Assembly (NCBI GenBank): GCA_026392845.1
Contig: JAPLBJ010000053.1
Coordinates: forward strand, 1 to 32,372
DNA from: Actinomycetota bacterium
GTDB lineage: Bacteria; Actinomycetota; Actinomycetes; Nanopelagicales; Nanopelagicaceae
Length of the DNA stretch: 32,372 nucleotides
Direction of reading: 5' to 3'
Position 1 is the first letter of the stretch; the number at the start of each line of letters is the position of its first letter. The notes beneath the pieces are model-generated. The model ran no database searches. It had not been told where the DNA came from and saw only the letters and a list, made by a program, of their open reading frames with translations. Both the position numbers and the translations under genes were made by a program. This document shows, one piece after another, positions 18,361 to 25,764 of the stretch.

Positions 18361-19635
18361 ATGGCTATCACTGACCGCGAATACGCACTTGAACTCGATC
18401 GAAACGACCCATTAGCTCATTTTCGTTCCCGTTTTGTAATTACTGACCCAGATATGTGTTATCTCGATGGAAATTCGCTAGGCCGTTTACCTCATTCAAC
18501 AGTTATTGCTATCAATGAATATATGACTCAAGAGTGGGGTCGTGAAGTTGTAACGGGTTGGAGTCATTGGGTCGATGAAGCGCAGCCAACTGGAGACCTT
18601 ATTGGTCGATCCGCACTCGGTGCTGGCCCCGGACAAATGCTTGCTTGCGATACAACATCTGTAAATTTCTATCAGTTGGCACTCGCTGCAATTAATGCTC
18701 GCCCAGGTCGCAAAACAATTATTACTGATGCGGCTAATTTTCCAACTGATCGATACATTCTTGAAGGGATTGCAAAGCAACTAGGTTTGAATCTGGTAAT
18801 AATTGATAACGAAAGTGCGGGCTCAACAGAGAATGAACGTATAACACCTAAGATTCTAGAAAAATATCTCAGCGATGATGTTGCTCTAGTGACTCTAGAA
18901 GTTATTCAATATAGATCAGGTGCACGAAACGATATAAAGTCATTGACTGATCTCACTAGAAAATATGGCGCACTTCTGCTGTGGGATGCGAGCCATGCGG
19001 TTGGCGCTATCGAAATGAATTTGGACGCAAATGGCGCGGACCTTGTTGTTGGTTGCACATATAAATACGGGAACTCAGGTCCTGGTTCGCCAGCATGGTT
19101 ATACGTAAGCAAAAGAATTCAAAAAGAATTACAAGTTCCAATCCAAGGTTGGTTTTCACAAGGTGATCAATTTGGAATGGGGCCTGTCTTTGAACGCGCA
19201 GAAGGTATCCGTGGCTACCAAATTGCAAGCCCATCCCTCATGGGACTTCGTTGCGTAAAGAGTGCTTTCGAAATAATTGAAGAGGCAGGTATTGATGCAA
19301 TCGCCTCTAAGGCAGCTATTGGTACTCAAATGATGATTGATTTATATGACGCTTGGCTCGCAGATCTTGGAATCACACTGCTGACTTCACGAAATGCAAA
19401 AGAGCGTGGTGGGCACATCACTCTTGGTCATCCCGATGCAGCCCGAATTTGCATTGCACTTCGCCAATTCGCAAATGTGATTCCTGATTACAGAACTCCA
19501 AATTCGATTCGTTTGGCAATTTCTCCTCTACCAACTTCTTACGTAGAAGTATGGGATGGGTTCCAAAGAATTAGAGATTTAGTGGCATCGCGCCAGTATG
19601 AGAAGGTTGAAGAAGGCGGTTCTCGAGTCACATGA
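18361..19635 (+). CDS. kynU: Kynureninase
   Basis: PLP enzyme that cleaves kynurenine to anthranilate and alanine. The 424 residues match the family length. Features are the N-terminal CYLDGNSLGRLP, the phosphate-binding region CDTTSVNFYQL, the cofactor aspartate/histidine in LLWDASHAVGAI, the PLP lysine in GCTYKYGNSGPG, and the Trp-containing GWFSQGDQFGMGP. Its TGA overlaps the kynA ATG by four bases. With kynA it turns tryptophan into anthranilate, provided a formamidase gene exists elsewhere; none is in this window. Confidence 0.95.
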   Translation: MAITDREYALELDRNDPLAHFRSRFVITDPDMCYLDGNSLGRLPHSTVIAINEYMTQEWGREVVTGWSHWVDEAQPTGDLIGRSALGAGPGQMLACDTTSVNFYQLALAAINARPGRKTIITDAANFPTDRYILEGIAKQLGLNLVIIDNESAGSTENERITPKILEKYLSDDVALVTLEVIQYRSGARNDIKSLTDLTRKYGALLLWDASHAVGAIEMNLDANGADLVVGCTYKYGNSGPGSPAWLYVSKRIQKELQVPIQGWFSQGDQFGMGPVFERAEGIRGYQIASPSLMGLRCVKSAFEIIEEAGIDAIASKAAIGTQMMIDLYDAWLADLGITLLTSRNAKERGGHITLGHPDAARICIALRQFANVIPDYRTPNSIRLAISPLPTSYVEVWDGFQRIRDLVASRQYEKVEEGGSRVT

Positions 19636-20429
19636 GCGAAGAGAATTTTGATTCTGCCCTAACGTATACATCGTATTTAGCTGTTGATGAACTCCTCAAA
19701 TTGCAACGTCCCCTTTCAGTTGGACCAGAGCATGATGAAATGCTCTTTATCATTATTCACCAAACGTATGAATTGTGGTTCAAAGAACTTATTCATGAAT
19801 TTCAAGCAGCACAAAAATCTTTAGAGGCTGGTGATACTCACTACTCGCTTTCACTTTTGGGTCGGATTCGAACAATTATGAAAGTATGTGTCGCACAAAT
19901 TGATATTTTAGAAACAATGACACCTCTGCAATTCAACTCATTTCGAAGTTATTTATCCTCATCAAGTGGCTTTCAATCCGCGCAATTTAGAAAAGTGGAA
20001 GCAATTCTCGGGCGACGCGATAGCAAAATGGCAGGCCACTTACCTGTTGATATTCAAGCTGAGATTGCAGTAATAACTAAAGGAAATTCTTTATGGGATT
20101 CCTTACTTGTTTATCTAAATCAACAAGGTCATCCGATACCAAGCGATGTACTCGAGCGCGATAAGAGCAAAGCCTATGAAACTAATGCGGGTGTACAGGA
20201 TGTGTTATTAGAAATACATAGGAATAGTCCCGATAGCGCAATGGTGTGTGAGCGACTTGTAGATATTGACGAAGGAATTCAAGAATGGCGCTATCGCCAT
20301 GTGAAAATGGTAGAGCGCACAATTGGACACAAAATGGGTTCAGGCGGTTCTAGTGGTACTAGTTATTTACAGAGCACGCTTTTCAATCCTGTATTTGTGG
20401 ATCTTTGGGAAATCAGATCTCGCTTTTAG
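19632..20429 (+). CDS. kynA: Tryptophan 2,3-dioxygenase
   Basis: Heme enzyme opening the indole ring of tryptophan to N-formylkynurenine. The 265 residues have the family pattern: LTYTSYLAVDELL, the substrate/heme region MLFIIIHQTYELWFKELIHE, ETMTPLQFNSFR and SSGFQSAQFRKVE, then the C-terminal heme-ligand histidine in WRYRHVKMVERTIG and GSGGSSGTSYL. It is translationally coupled to kynU. Its stop overlaps the stop of the convergent nitroreductase by three bases, leaving no space for a terminator. Confidence 0.96.
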   Translation: MSEENFDSALTYTSYLAVDELLKLQRPLSVGPEHDEMLFIIIHQTYELWFKELIHEFQAAQKSLEAGDTHYSLSLLGRIRTIMKVCVAQIDILETMTPLQFNSFRSYLSSSSGFQSAQFRKVEAILGRRDSKMAGHLPVDIQAEIAVITKGNSLWDSLLVYLNQQGHPIPSDVLERDKSKAYETNAGVQDVLLEIHRNSPDSAMVCERLVDIDEGIQEWRYRHVKMVERTIGHKMGSGGSSGTSYLQSTLFNPVFVDLWEIRSRF

Positions 20430-20998
20430 TTAGGCAACCCTTTCAGAACTATTTCGTCCAGTGGCTTACGTACTCTGGGAGCTAATTCGCGCTGTGCTGT
20501 AGCTTCATCTAATTGTTCAACCCCAGCTTGCTTTCCTATTGCTACAACAACAACTGGTGCTAACGCAGAATTAATTGAAAGATTCTGTATTGCTAATTCC
20601 TTTTCAAACCCTGCCATTTGATGTGCGACATATCCACGACTATGAGCTTCTATGGTTAATTGAGAAACAGCTAAAGCGCAGTCGTAGGTGTAGGAATTGT
20701 TATCACTTCCATCTTCATTTTTTGTAACACCAGCCACTAATACGAGAAGAGATGCTCGCTTTGACCAATTTTGGTTGAAAGGGCGAAGAGATTCTAAAAT
20801 ATTTGTAAATGTTGCATCTCCGCGTTGACCTACAAAGAAGCGCCATGGCTGCAAATTATTTGCCGAAGGCGCCCATCGCGCAGCTTCTAGTAGCGCTGCA
20901 ATTTCTTCTGAAGTTAGTTTTACTGATTCATCGAGAGAACGAGGACTTTTTCTCTCTGCAAGTATTGGATGAATCGGGACTGAAGTATTAGCGCTCAT
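20426..20998 (-). CDS. Nitroreductase-family FMN oxidoreductase
   Basis: Flavin enzyme of the nitroreductase fold, reducing nitro compounds, quinones or similar; the substrate is unknown. The chosen ATG at 20998 gives 190 residues starting MSANTSVPIHPILAERKSPRSL, the family-typical FMN-phosphate RxSxR region. AARWAPSANNLQPWRFF follows (classic), then a C-terminal helix pair and the FMN-loop-like LSINSALAPVVVVAIG. The frame stays open upstream to 21103, but that would overlap the divergent DedA gene and adds no conserved residues. A TATAGA ten bases upstream suggests a very short leader. Confidence 0.88.
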   Translation of the reverse strand: MSANTSVPIHPILAERKSPRSLDESVKLTSEEIAALLEAARWAPSANNLQPWRFFVGQRGDATFTNILESLRPFNQNWSKRASLLVLVAGVTKNEDGSDNNSYTYDCALAVSQLTIEAHSRGYVAHQMAGFEKELAIQNLSINSALAPVVVVAIGKQAGVEQLDEATAQRELAPRVRKPLDEIVLKGLPN

Positions 20999-21008
20999 GG
21001 GTCGTGAG

Positions 21009-21016
21009 TCTATAGG
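21009..21016. promoter_or_regulatory. Overlapping bidirectional -10 boxes between nitroreductase and dedA
   Basis: TCTATAGG holds TATAGA on the minus strand (21009-21014, ten bases before the nitroreductase ATG) and TATAGG on the plus strand (21011-21016, eleven bases before the DedA ATG at 21028). The gap between the two start codons is only 29 bases. A second plus-strand candidate, TAGAGT (21022-21027), lies six bases before the alternative DedA ATG at 21034. No clear -35 boxes. Confidence 0.35.
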
Positions 21017-21027
21017 ACGACTAGAGT

Positions 21028-21657
21028 ATGCGCATGTCGGGGTGGATTCATCATGTTGCAGATTGGCTAGTTCTGCACAATTTAGAAATTCCACTCTTTG
21101 CATTATTAATCACATTTGCCTTTGCTGAAGCCGCCGCTTTTGTTGGATTCGTTCTTCCTGGTGAGACTTCATTACTTATCGGTGGTGTACTCGCGCACTC
21201 AGGTGTATGGAACGTTTGGTTATTTCTTGGTTGTGCAATTGTTGGTGCAATTGCAGGTGATTCAGTTGGATATGAAGTCGGCAAACACTTTGGTCCCAAG
21301 ATTAAAACAACACAATTCGGAAAGTTTGTAGGTGAAAAACGCTGGAAATTAGCGCAGGCTATCTTCGATCGATATCACGGCGGAGCAATCTTTTTTGGCC
21401 GCGCTCAAGCACTACTGCGTGCCCTCGTCCCATCTTTAGCGGGCATGAATGGCGTTCCGTATAGAACTTTCCTAAAGTGGAATGCAGCAGGAGGCATTGT
21501 TTTCTCTACAACAGTTGTCTTGCTTGGATATCAATTTGCAAGTTCTTTATCTGTATTAGAAAAATACTTGAAGTACTGGGCAATAGTGGCCCTATTTCTT
21601 ATTGTAGGAGTAATTTTCTTATTGAAGCATAAACTCGAAAAGTACTTGGAAGAGTAG
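21028..21657 (+). CDS. DedA-family membrane protein, second copy
   Basis: Second DedA/VTT protein of the window, 209 residues (207 if the ATG at 21034 is used). It shows AFVGFVLPGETSLLIGGVLA, the loop AGDSVGYEVGKHFGPK, and the functional arginine stretch FFGRAQALLRALVPSLAGMNGVPYRTF, followed by two membrane spans and a basic tail. It is only distantly similar to the copy at 14629, so the two probably have separate roles. It lacks an obvious ribosome site. Its TAG abuts the convergent glycosyltransferase stop. Confidence 0.93.
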   Translation: MRMSGWIHHVADWLVLHNLEIPLFALLITFAFAEAAAFVGFVLPGETSLLIGGVLAHSGVWNVWLFLGCAIVGAIAGDSVGYEVGKHFGPKIKTTQFGKFVGEKRWKLAQAIFDRYHGGAIFFGRAQALLRALVPSLAGMNGVPYRTFLKWNAAGGIVFSTTVVLLGYQFASSLSVLEKYLKYWAIVALFLIVGVIFLLKHKLEKYLEE

Positions 21658-23070
21658 CTACTTCTTTTTTATTTCTACTAATTCGCCATATGCCTCGTGG
21701 GCAATTTCTTTGCGACGCTTTTTATATTTTTCAGAGGCGCCTTCAATAAGGTGCTCAAATCTGACTGAACCCTTGATTAGTTCGCGCAGCTCAATAGTTG
21801 AAGTCTGGCTACCAAATTGAGGTGGCTCTTGTTTTGTTACTTCTACAACAATATGTGGATTCAAGAATCGATATACAAGTGCAACTCGGCGCAATCCTAA
21901 ATTTGCAACGTGGCGCAAACCACGATTTATGTGCTCTTGAACAATCAAGCGTGTATAAGTGAAAGTTCCGGGTTTGTTTGCTCGTGATTTTGTTGCTAAC
22001 TCGAGGAGAATCTTTGCAATCTCAGTACCGCCATTAGCCGCCGGCAATTCTGCACATTTTTTTGAAAGTCGCTCACGAGTGGCGGAATCCTGTAATTCGC
22101 GCACTTTCGCAGTGATATCTGATAAATCACTTTGGTCAGCCCGTAGCGCAAAACCTTTGTCGTGACACCACTGAGCACGAGCCTCTTGATCATCGGTACC
22201 CCGGATATTTGAGACAAAAACCGTTGGTAGACCAGCAGGCAATAGTTCATGGACTCCGTTATAACCAGTTGCGCACACACCTGCATCAAATGCATGTAAG
22301 ACATTTGCAAGTGGAAAATAGCGCAAAACCTTTATATCCAACCCATCCGGTGCTAACGATTTTCCATTTTTATCCGTTGGAGCTTTGGTAAGTATTACTT
22401 GCAAATCTTTCCAACCAAGTAAACCTGATAGTGCAGCGCTCATCTTCTCATTTACATCGCTATCACCAGTTCCTAATTGAACTAATACAGCTGGGCGATG
22501 TGGGTCCAGCCCTAATGCTTTTTTTGCATCTTCTCGCAACATTGCATGTGTTGGCTGAAAAAGTGAAACAGGGGAAGTTAGTACTGCATCCTTACGTATT
22601 GCTGTTGGTCCGTGATCGTATTCACGAGCAATATCTCCAGGTTCAATAATTTTATCCATCATGCGCGATTGCAAACCTAAAACGAATCTCTGTGGTTTTT
22701 TCTGCCATAAGCCACGACGAACCCAAACAAGTGCAAGATTTGAATTTGAATTTTTTGCGGCGATGACTCCTGGATAAGGAACAACCCCATCAAATGAGAG
22801 AACTGTCGCTCCAGTCTCTTCGACTAATGCAAGAAGGCGATCACGAAGATATTTATCCCATTTTTCGCGCGACATCCATCCACGATCGCGACCAGGAATG
22901 TATTCGCAACGAATTCCCATGTATGAAGGAAGTTCTGCAATCCCCCCAGCCATTGAAACAATTATTGGATTTGCAACATCTTTGAGTGCAAGTGCAACAG
23001 CACTTGCTCGTGCAAGGTGGCCCATCCCGACACCATTGCTGGTAGCGAGAATAATTGTGGGCTTTGACAT
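21658..23070 (-). CDS. GT28/MurG-like glycosyltransferase with C-terminal extension
   Basis: Probable nucleotide-sugar glycosyltransferase of the GT-B fold. The N-terminal loop ATSNGVGMGHLARASAVALAL is the glycine-rich acceptor/carrier motif of GT28 enzymes. The C-terminal domain has VLVQLGTGDSD, FPLANVLHAFDAGVCATGYNGVHELLPAGLPTVFV (the donor-binding stretch) and a DDQEARA segment. Residues ~365-470 form an additional basic, helical tail (EKYKKRRKEIAHEAYGELVEIKKK) that I do not recognise and that may bind membrane or partner. Substrate unknown. A CTAGGAAAC ribosome site precedes the ATG. It follows the aldolase on the same strand by 36 bases. Confidence 0.8.
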   Translation of the reverse strand: MSKPTIILATSNGVGMGHLARASAVALALKDVANPIIVSMAGGIAELPSYMGIRCEYIPGRDRGWMSREKWDKYLRDRLLALVEETGATVLSFDGVVPYPGVIAAKNSNSNLALVWVRRGLWQKKPQRFVLGLQSRMMDKIIEPGDIAREYDHGPTAIRKDAVLTSPVSLFQPTHAMLREDAKKALGLDPHRPAVLVQLGTGDSDVNEKMSAALSGLLGWKDLQVILTKAPTDKNGKSLAPDGLDIKVLRYFPLANVLHAFDAGVCATGYNGVHELLPAGLPTVFVSNIRGTDDQEARAQWCHDKGFALRADQSDLSDITAKVRELQDSATRERLSKKCAELPAANGGTEIAKILLELATKSRANKPGTFTYTRLIVQEHINRGLRHVANLGLRRVALVYRFLNPHIVVEVTKQEPPQFGSQTSTIELRELIKGSVRFEHLIEGASEKYKKRRKEIAHEAYGELVEIKKK

Positions 23071-23106
23071 GTTTCCTAGCCTACCGAATAGAGATAGCTA
23101 TTTTCC

Positions 23107-23943
23107 TTAGGAAAGGGCGAGTAATTGCAGTAGTCGACCGCATTCATCGGCCACTTTATTTCTTGCACTCCTTACGTACTTACGAGGATCCACAATCTTT
23201 GAATCAGAGTTTAGGATTTTACGAATTTCATCTGTAAATAGATGATTGAGGTGTGTTGCAATGTTTATCTTACGCATTCCAGCTTTTACTGCCCTTTGTA
23301 AATCTTCGTCATTTACTCCAGATGACCCATGTAGGACTAATGGGACGCTTACGGTCTTAGCAATATGAGAAATTAATTCGAAATCCAAAGTTGCGTCTCG
23401 AGTTGTCATTGCATGTGAACTGCCAACCGCTACAGCTAATAGGTCTACCCCGGTTGCTTCAACAAATGCTTGTGCTTCGGTCGGATTAGTTCGAACTCCA
23501 GGTGCATGAACTCCATCCTTGCCTCCTACTTCACCAAGTTCTACCTCAATTGTTGCTCCATATTGTCTGCACAGTTCGGCCATACGAGCACTTGCTTGCA
23601 CATTGCTGGAATATTCCAACTTTGAACCATCAAACATAACGCTGTCGAACCCTAAATCAAGTGCTTCCTGGATTAGCAATTCACTCTCTGCATGATCTAA
23701 ATGTAAGGAAACATTTACTAACGAAGCTTGCGCAATTGCTTTAGATGCAAGTGCAATTGGCTTAAGGGCACCGTGGTAATCAACGCAATTCTGACTAATT
23801 TGTAATACGACTGGCAGTTTTACTCTTTCGGCCCCGGCAACAATTGCCTCTGCATGCTCTAGAAGAATTACATTGAATGCCCCTACTGCAGCAGCATTTT
23901 TTAGCTCGCCTGTAATTATTTTGAGTGGGTTGAGTTGAGTCAT
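23107..23943 (-). CDS. Class II ketose-bisphosphate aldolase (tagatose/fructose-bisphosphate type)
   Basis: Zinc-dependent aldolase giving dihydroxyacetone phosphate and an aldehyde. The 278 residues have the normal class II pattern: AFNVILLEHAEAIV, the zinc ligands in LHLDHAES, the catalytic region SVMFDGSKLEYSSNV, the zinc glutamate stretch EVELGEVGGKDG, the GSSHAM histidine region, LHGSSGV and KINIATHLN. The size and its place in the amino-sugar locus suggest a GatY/KbaY-like tagatose-1,6-bisphosphate aldolase, but fructose-bisphosphate is possible. No tagatose-6-phosphate kinase is seen. The ATG lies one base past the DeoR stop, so translation is probably coupled. Confidence 0.85.
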   Translation of the reverse strand: MTQLNPLKIITGELKNAAAVGAFNVILLEHAEAIVAGAERVKLPVVLQISQNCVDYHGALKPIALASKAIAQASLVNVSLHLDHAESELLIQEALDLGFDSVMFDGSKLEYSSNVQASARMAELCRQYGATIEVELGEVGGKDGVHAPGVRTNPTEAQAFVEATGVDLLAVAVGSSHAMTTRDATLDFELISHIAKTVSVPLVLHGSSGVNDEDLQRAVKAGMRKINIATHLNHLFTDEIRKILNSDSKIVDPRKYVRSARNKVADECGRLLQLLALS

Positions 23944-23944
23944 A

Positions 23945-24739
23945 TTAGGCGATTATAATTTCTATTCCAAGTTGACGTAATTTCTTTAGCATTTCTTCAT
24001 CTGTTCCAGAATCAGTAATAATTGTATCAATTTGATCAGCAGAACAAATTGTGGCAAATGCGGTACGAGTAAATTTTGAGCTATCTGCAATAACTACAAC
24101 TTTTTTTGATCGCTGAACCATTTGGCGATTTACTTTTGCTTCATCTTCATGGTTAGCGGCCGCCCCCATAATTGGATTGAAAGCGCTCACACCAAGAAAT
24201 GTAATATCAATATTTACTTCCTTGAGGACTTCTTCTGCAAATGGGCCCGTCAATTCATATGATTGAGGTCGAGCTACGCCGCCAGTAACGACAATCTTTA
24301 TTTGGTGGCGAACAGTCAACTCTGCTGCAATATTTACGGCATTTGTTACAACCGTTAGCGCTGGTGAATGTTCTTGGGAATCACTTGGAGCAAACTCAGT
24401 TCTTGCAGCGAGCGCTCGTGCTACTTCAGTAGATGTTGTGCCGCCATTGATTCCAATTATTTGATGTCGTGTAACCATTTCAGCCGCAACTTTTGCAATT
24501 CTTTGTTTTACCTTGTCATCTTTTGCCACCTTGTAAGTGAGCGGCAATCCAAGAGAACTCCCTGTTGCAACAGCCCCACCGTGTGTACGTGTGAGTAATT
24601 GGCGCTTTGCTAAAACATCAAAATCACGTCTGATCGTCGCTGCTGATACTCCAAGTATTCGAGATGCATCATCGACTTCAACGCTTCCTTTTTCTACGAC
24701 AAGTTCGAGGATGCTGCTGAGGCGTTGTTGGCGATTCAT
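23945..24739 (-). CDS. DeoR-family transcriptional regulator of the amino-sugar locus
   Basis: 264 residues. The N-terminal winged helix (1-~60) has the DeoR signature: RQQRLSSILELVVEKGSVEVDDASRILGVSAATIRRDFDVL, then RTHGGAV. The C-terminal sugar-phosphate-sensing domain has IGINGGTTSTEVARAL, VVTNAVNIAAEL, VVTGGVARPQSYELTGPFAEEVL and VVIADSSKF. A ribosome site AGGAG lies six bases before the ATG. It probably represses its own operon and the divergent SIS/ROK/deacetylase operon, responding to a phosphorylated sugar. The shared 119-base intergenic region holds two inverted repeats suited as operators. Confidence 0.93.
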   Translation of the reverse strand: MNRQQRLSSILELVVEKGSVEVDDASRILGVSAATIRRDFDVLAKRQLLTRTHGGAVATGSSLGLPLTYKVAKDDKVKQRIAKVAAEMVTRHQIIGINGGTTSTEVARALAARTEFAPSDSQEHSPALTVVTNAVNIAAELTVRHQIKIVVTGGVARPQSYELTGPFAEEVLKEVNIDITFLGVSAFNPIMGAAANHEDEAKVNRQMVQRSKKVVVIADSSKFTRTAFATICSADQIDTIITDSGTDEEMLKKLRQLGIEIIIA

Positions 24740-24763
24740 GCATTTCTCCTCTCAAATGAATAG

Positions 24764-24779
24764 ATATGCGCAAGCATAT
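24764..24779. promoter_or_regulatory. Inverted repeat ATATGC-GCAA-GCATAT, operator candidate
   Basis: Perfect 6-bp arms around a 4-base spacer, lying in the leader region of the DeoR gene, about 25 bases before its ATG. A 15-of-16 copy occurs inside the ROK kinase gene (26328-26343). Binding by the adjacent DeoR regulator is inference. Confidence 0.45.
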
Positions 24780-24809
24780 GATTGTTTATGCTCACTTTAC
24801 TATACAAGT

Positions 24810-24850
24810 AGTCAAAATTTTTTGACTCTTTCTAATCACTCGCCTATGGT
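24810..24850 (+). promoter_or_regulatory. agaS-operon promoter with operator repeat over the -35 box
   Basis: A perfect inverted repeat AGTCAAAATTTTTTGACT (24810-24827, 7-bp arms, 4-base spacer) has its right arm forming the -35 TTGACT (24822-24827). Exactly 17 bp on is TATGGT (24845-24850), eight bases before the ATG at 24859, so the transcript is probably leaderless. A protein bound to the repeat would block the promoter. This is the best promoter in the window. Confidence 0.65.
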
Positions 24851-24858
24851 TTCTCTTT

Positions 24859-25749
24859 ATGAGTACCAAAATTGCATGCGAATATGCAGATGCAGAGATA
24901 TCGTCACAACCATCTATCTGGGCACAAGTTGCTGATTTCGCACCAAGTTCACTCCATCTTCTTCCTGAAAAGGGCGAGAAGGTTGCAGTAGTTGGTTGTG
25001 GAAGTTCTTGGTTTATGTCGATGGCATATGCATCACTTCGTGAAGCTGCTGGCCATGGTGAAACTGATGTCTATGTTGGATCAGAAATGAATTACGAGCG
25101 CAAGTACGACAAAATCGTTTCAATTTCGCGCTCAGGTACAACAACTGAAGTTGTAAAGATGTTAGAAAAAACAAAAATTCCTTCAGTTATGTTGACGTCA
25201 GTTCACGGCTCTCCCGTAACCAAACATGCAACACATTCTATTGTTATGCCTTTCGCTGATGAAAAATCAGTGCTACAAACTCGTTGGGCAACAGCTGCTC
25301 TTGGTTTATTGCGAATGCATTTAGGTTTTGATTTGCGATCGATTATTAAAGATGCACAAGAGGCGCTCACATGTGACCTTGGAGATTTAGTAAATGTTGA
25401 GCAAATTACTTTCCTTGGCCGTGGATGGACAATCGGCCTTGCGCAAGAAGCTGCACTTAAGACGCGTGAATCTTCACAATTCTGGGCAGAGGCATATCCT
25501 GCACTTGATTACCGCCATGGTCCCCTTTCAATTTCAGAGCCAGGACGTGCAGTGTGGGCATTCGGTGAGATTCCAGATGATTTGATTCGAGATATTAAAA
25601 AGACTGGCGCACTATTTGAAAGTAGCACGCTTGACCCAATGGCTCATTTAATCAAGGCGCACCGTGTCGCTATCGCTATCGCGAAGAAGCGTGGTTTAGA
25701 TGCCGATAATCCTCGAGGTCTGTCACGATCCATCATTTTAGATAAGTGA
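24859..25749 (+). CDS. AgaS-like SIS-domain sugar isomerase/deaminase
   Basis: 296 residues with two SIS domains. The first has VVGCGSSWFMSMAYAS and the phosphosugar loop SISRSGTTTEVVKML; the second has FLGRGWTIGLAQEAALKTRESSQFWAEAY and the YRHGPLS motif. AgaS-type proteins deaminate galactosamine-6-phosphate (or glucosamine-6-phosphate) to ketose-6-phosphate and ammonia. It heads the divergent operon, probably from a leaderless transcript, and no classical NagB is in the window, so it is the likely deaminase. It is much shorter than GlmS and lacks the glutaminase domain. Confidence 0.85.
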   Translation: MSTKIACEYADAEISSQPSIWAQVADFAPSSLHLLPEKGEKVAVVGCGSSWFMSMAYASLREAAGHGETDVYVGSEMNYERKYDKIVSISRSGTTTEVVKMLEKTKIPSVMLTSVHGSPVTKHATHSIVMPFADEKSVLQTRWATAALGLLRMHLGFDLRSIIKDAQEALTCDLGDLVNVEQITFLGRGWTIGLAQEAALKTRESSQFWAEAYPALDYRHGPLSISEPGRAVWAFGEIPDDLIRDIKKTGALFESSTLDPMAHLIKAHRVAIAIAKKRGLDADNPRGLSRSIILDK

Positions 25750-25764
25750 TTTAGACTAGCCAGC

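Noticed and set aside
20999-21103. Longer nitroreductase start at 21103
   Set aside because: The extra 35 residues lie opposite the DedA coding start, carry no conserved motif, and the ATG at 20998 gives the usual N-terminus.
23098-23115. Small palindrome TTTCCTTAGGAAA at the end of the aldolase gene as a terminator
   Set aside because: The arms are AT-rich, have no loop and no T tract; too weak to call.
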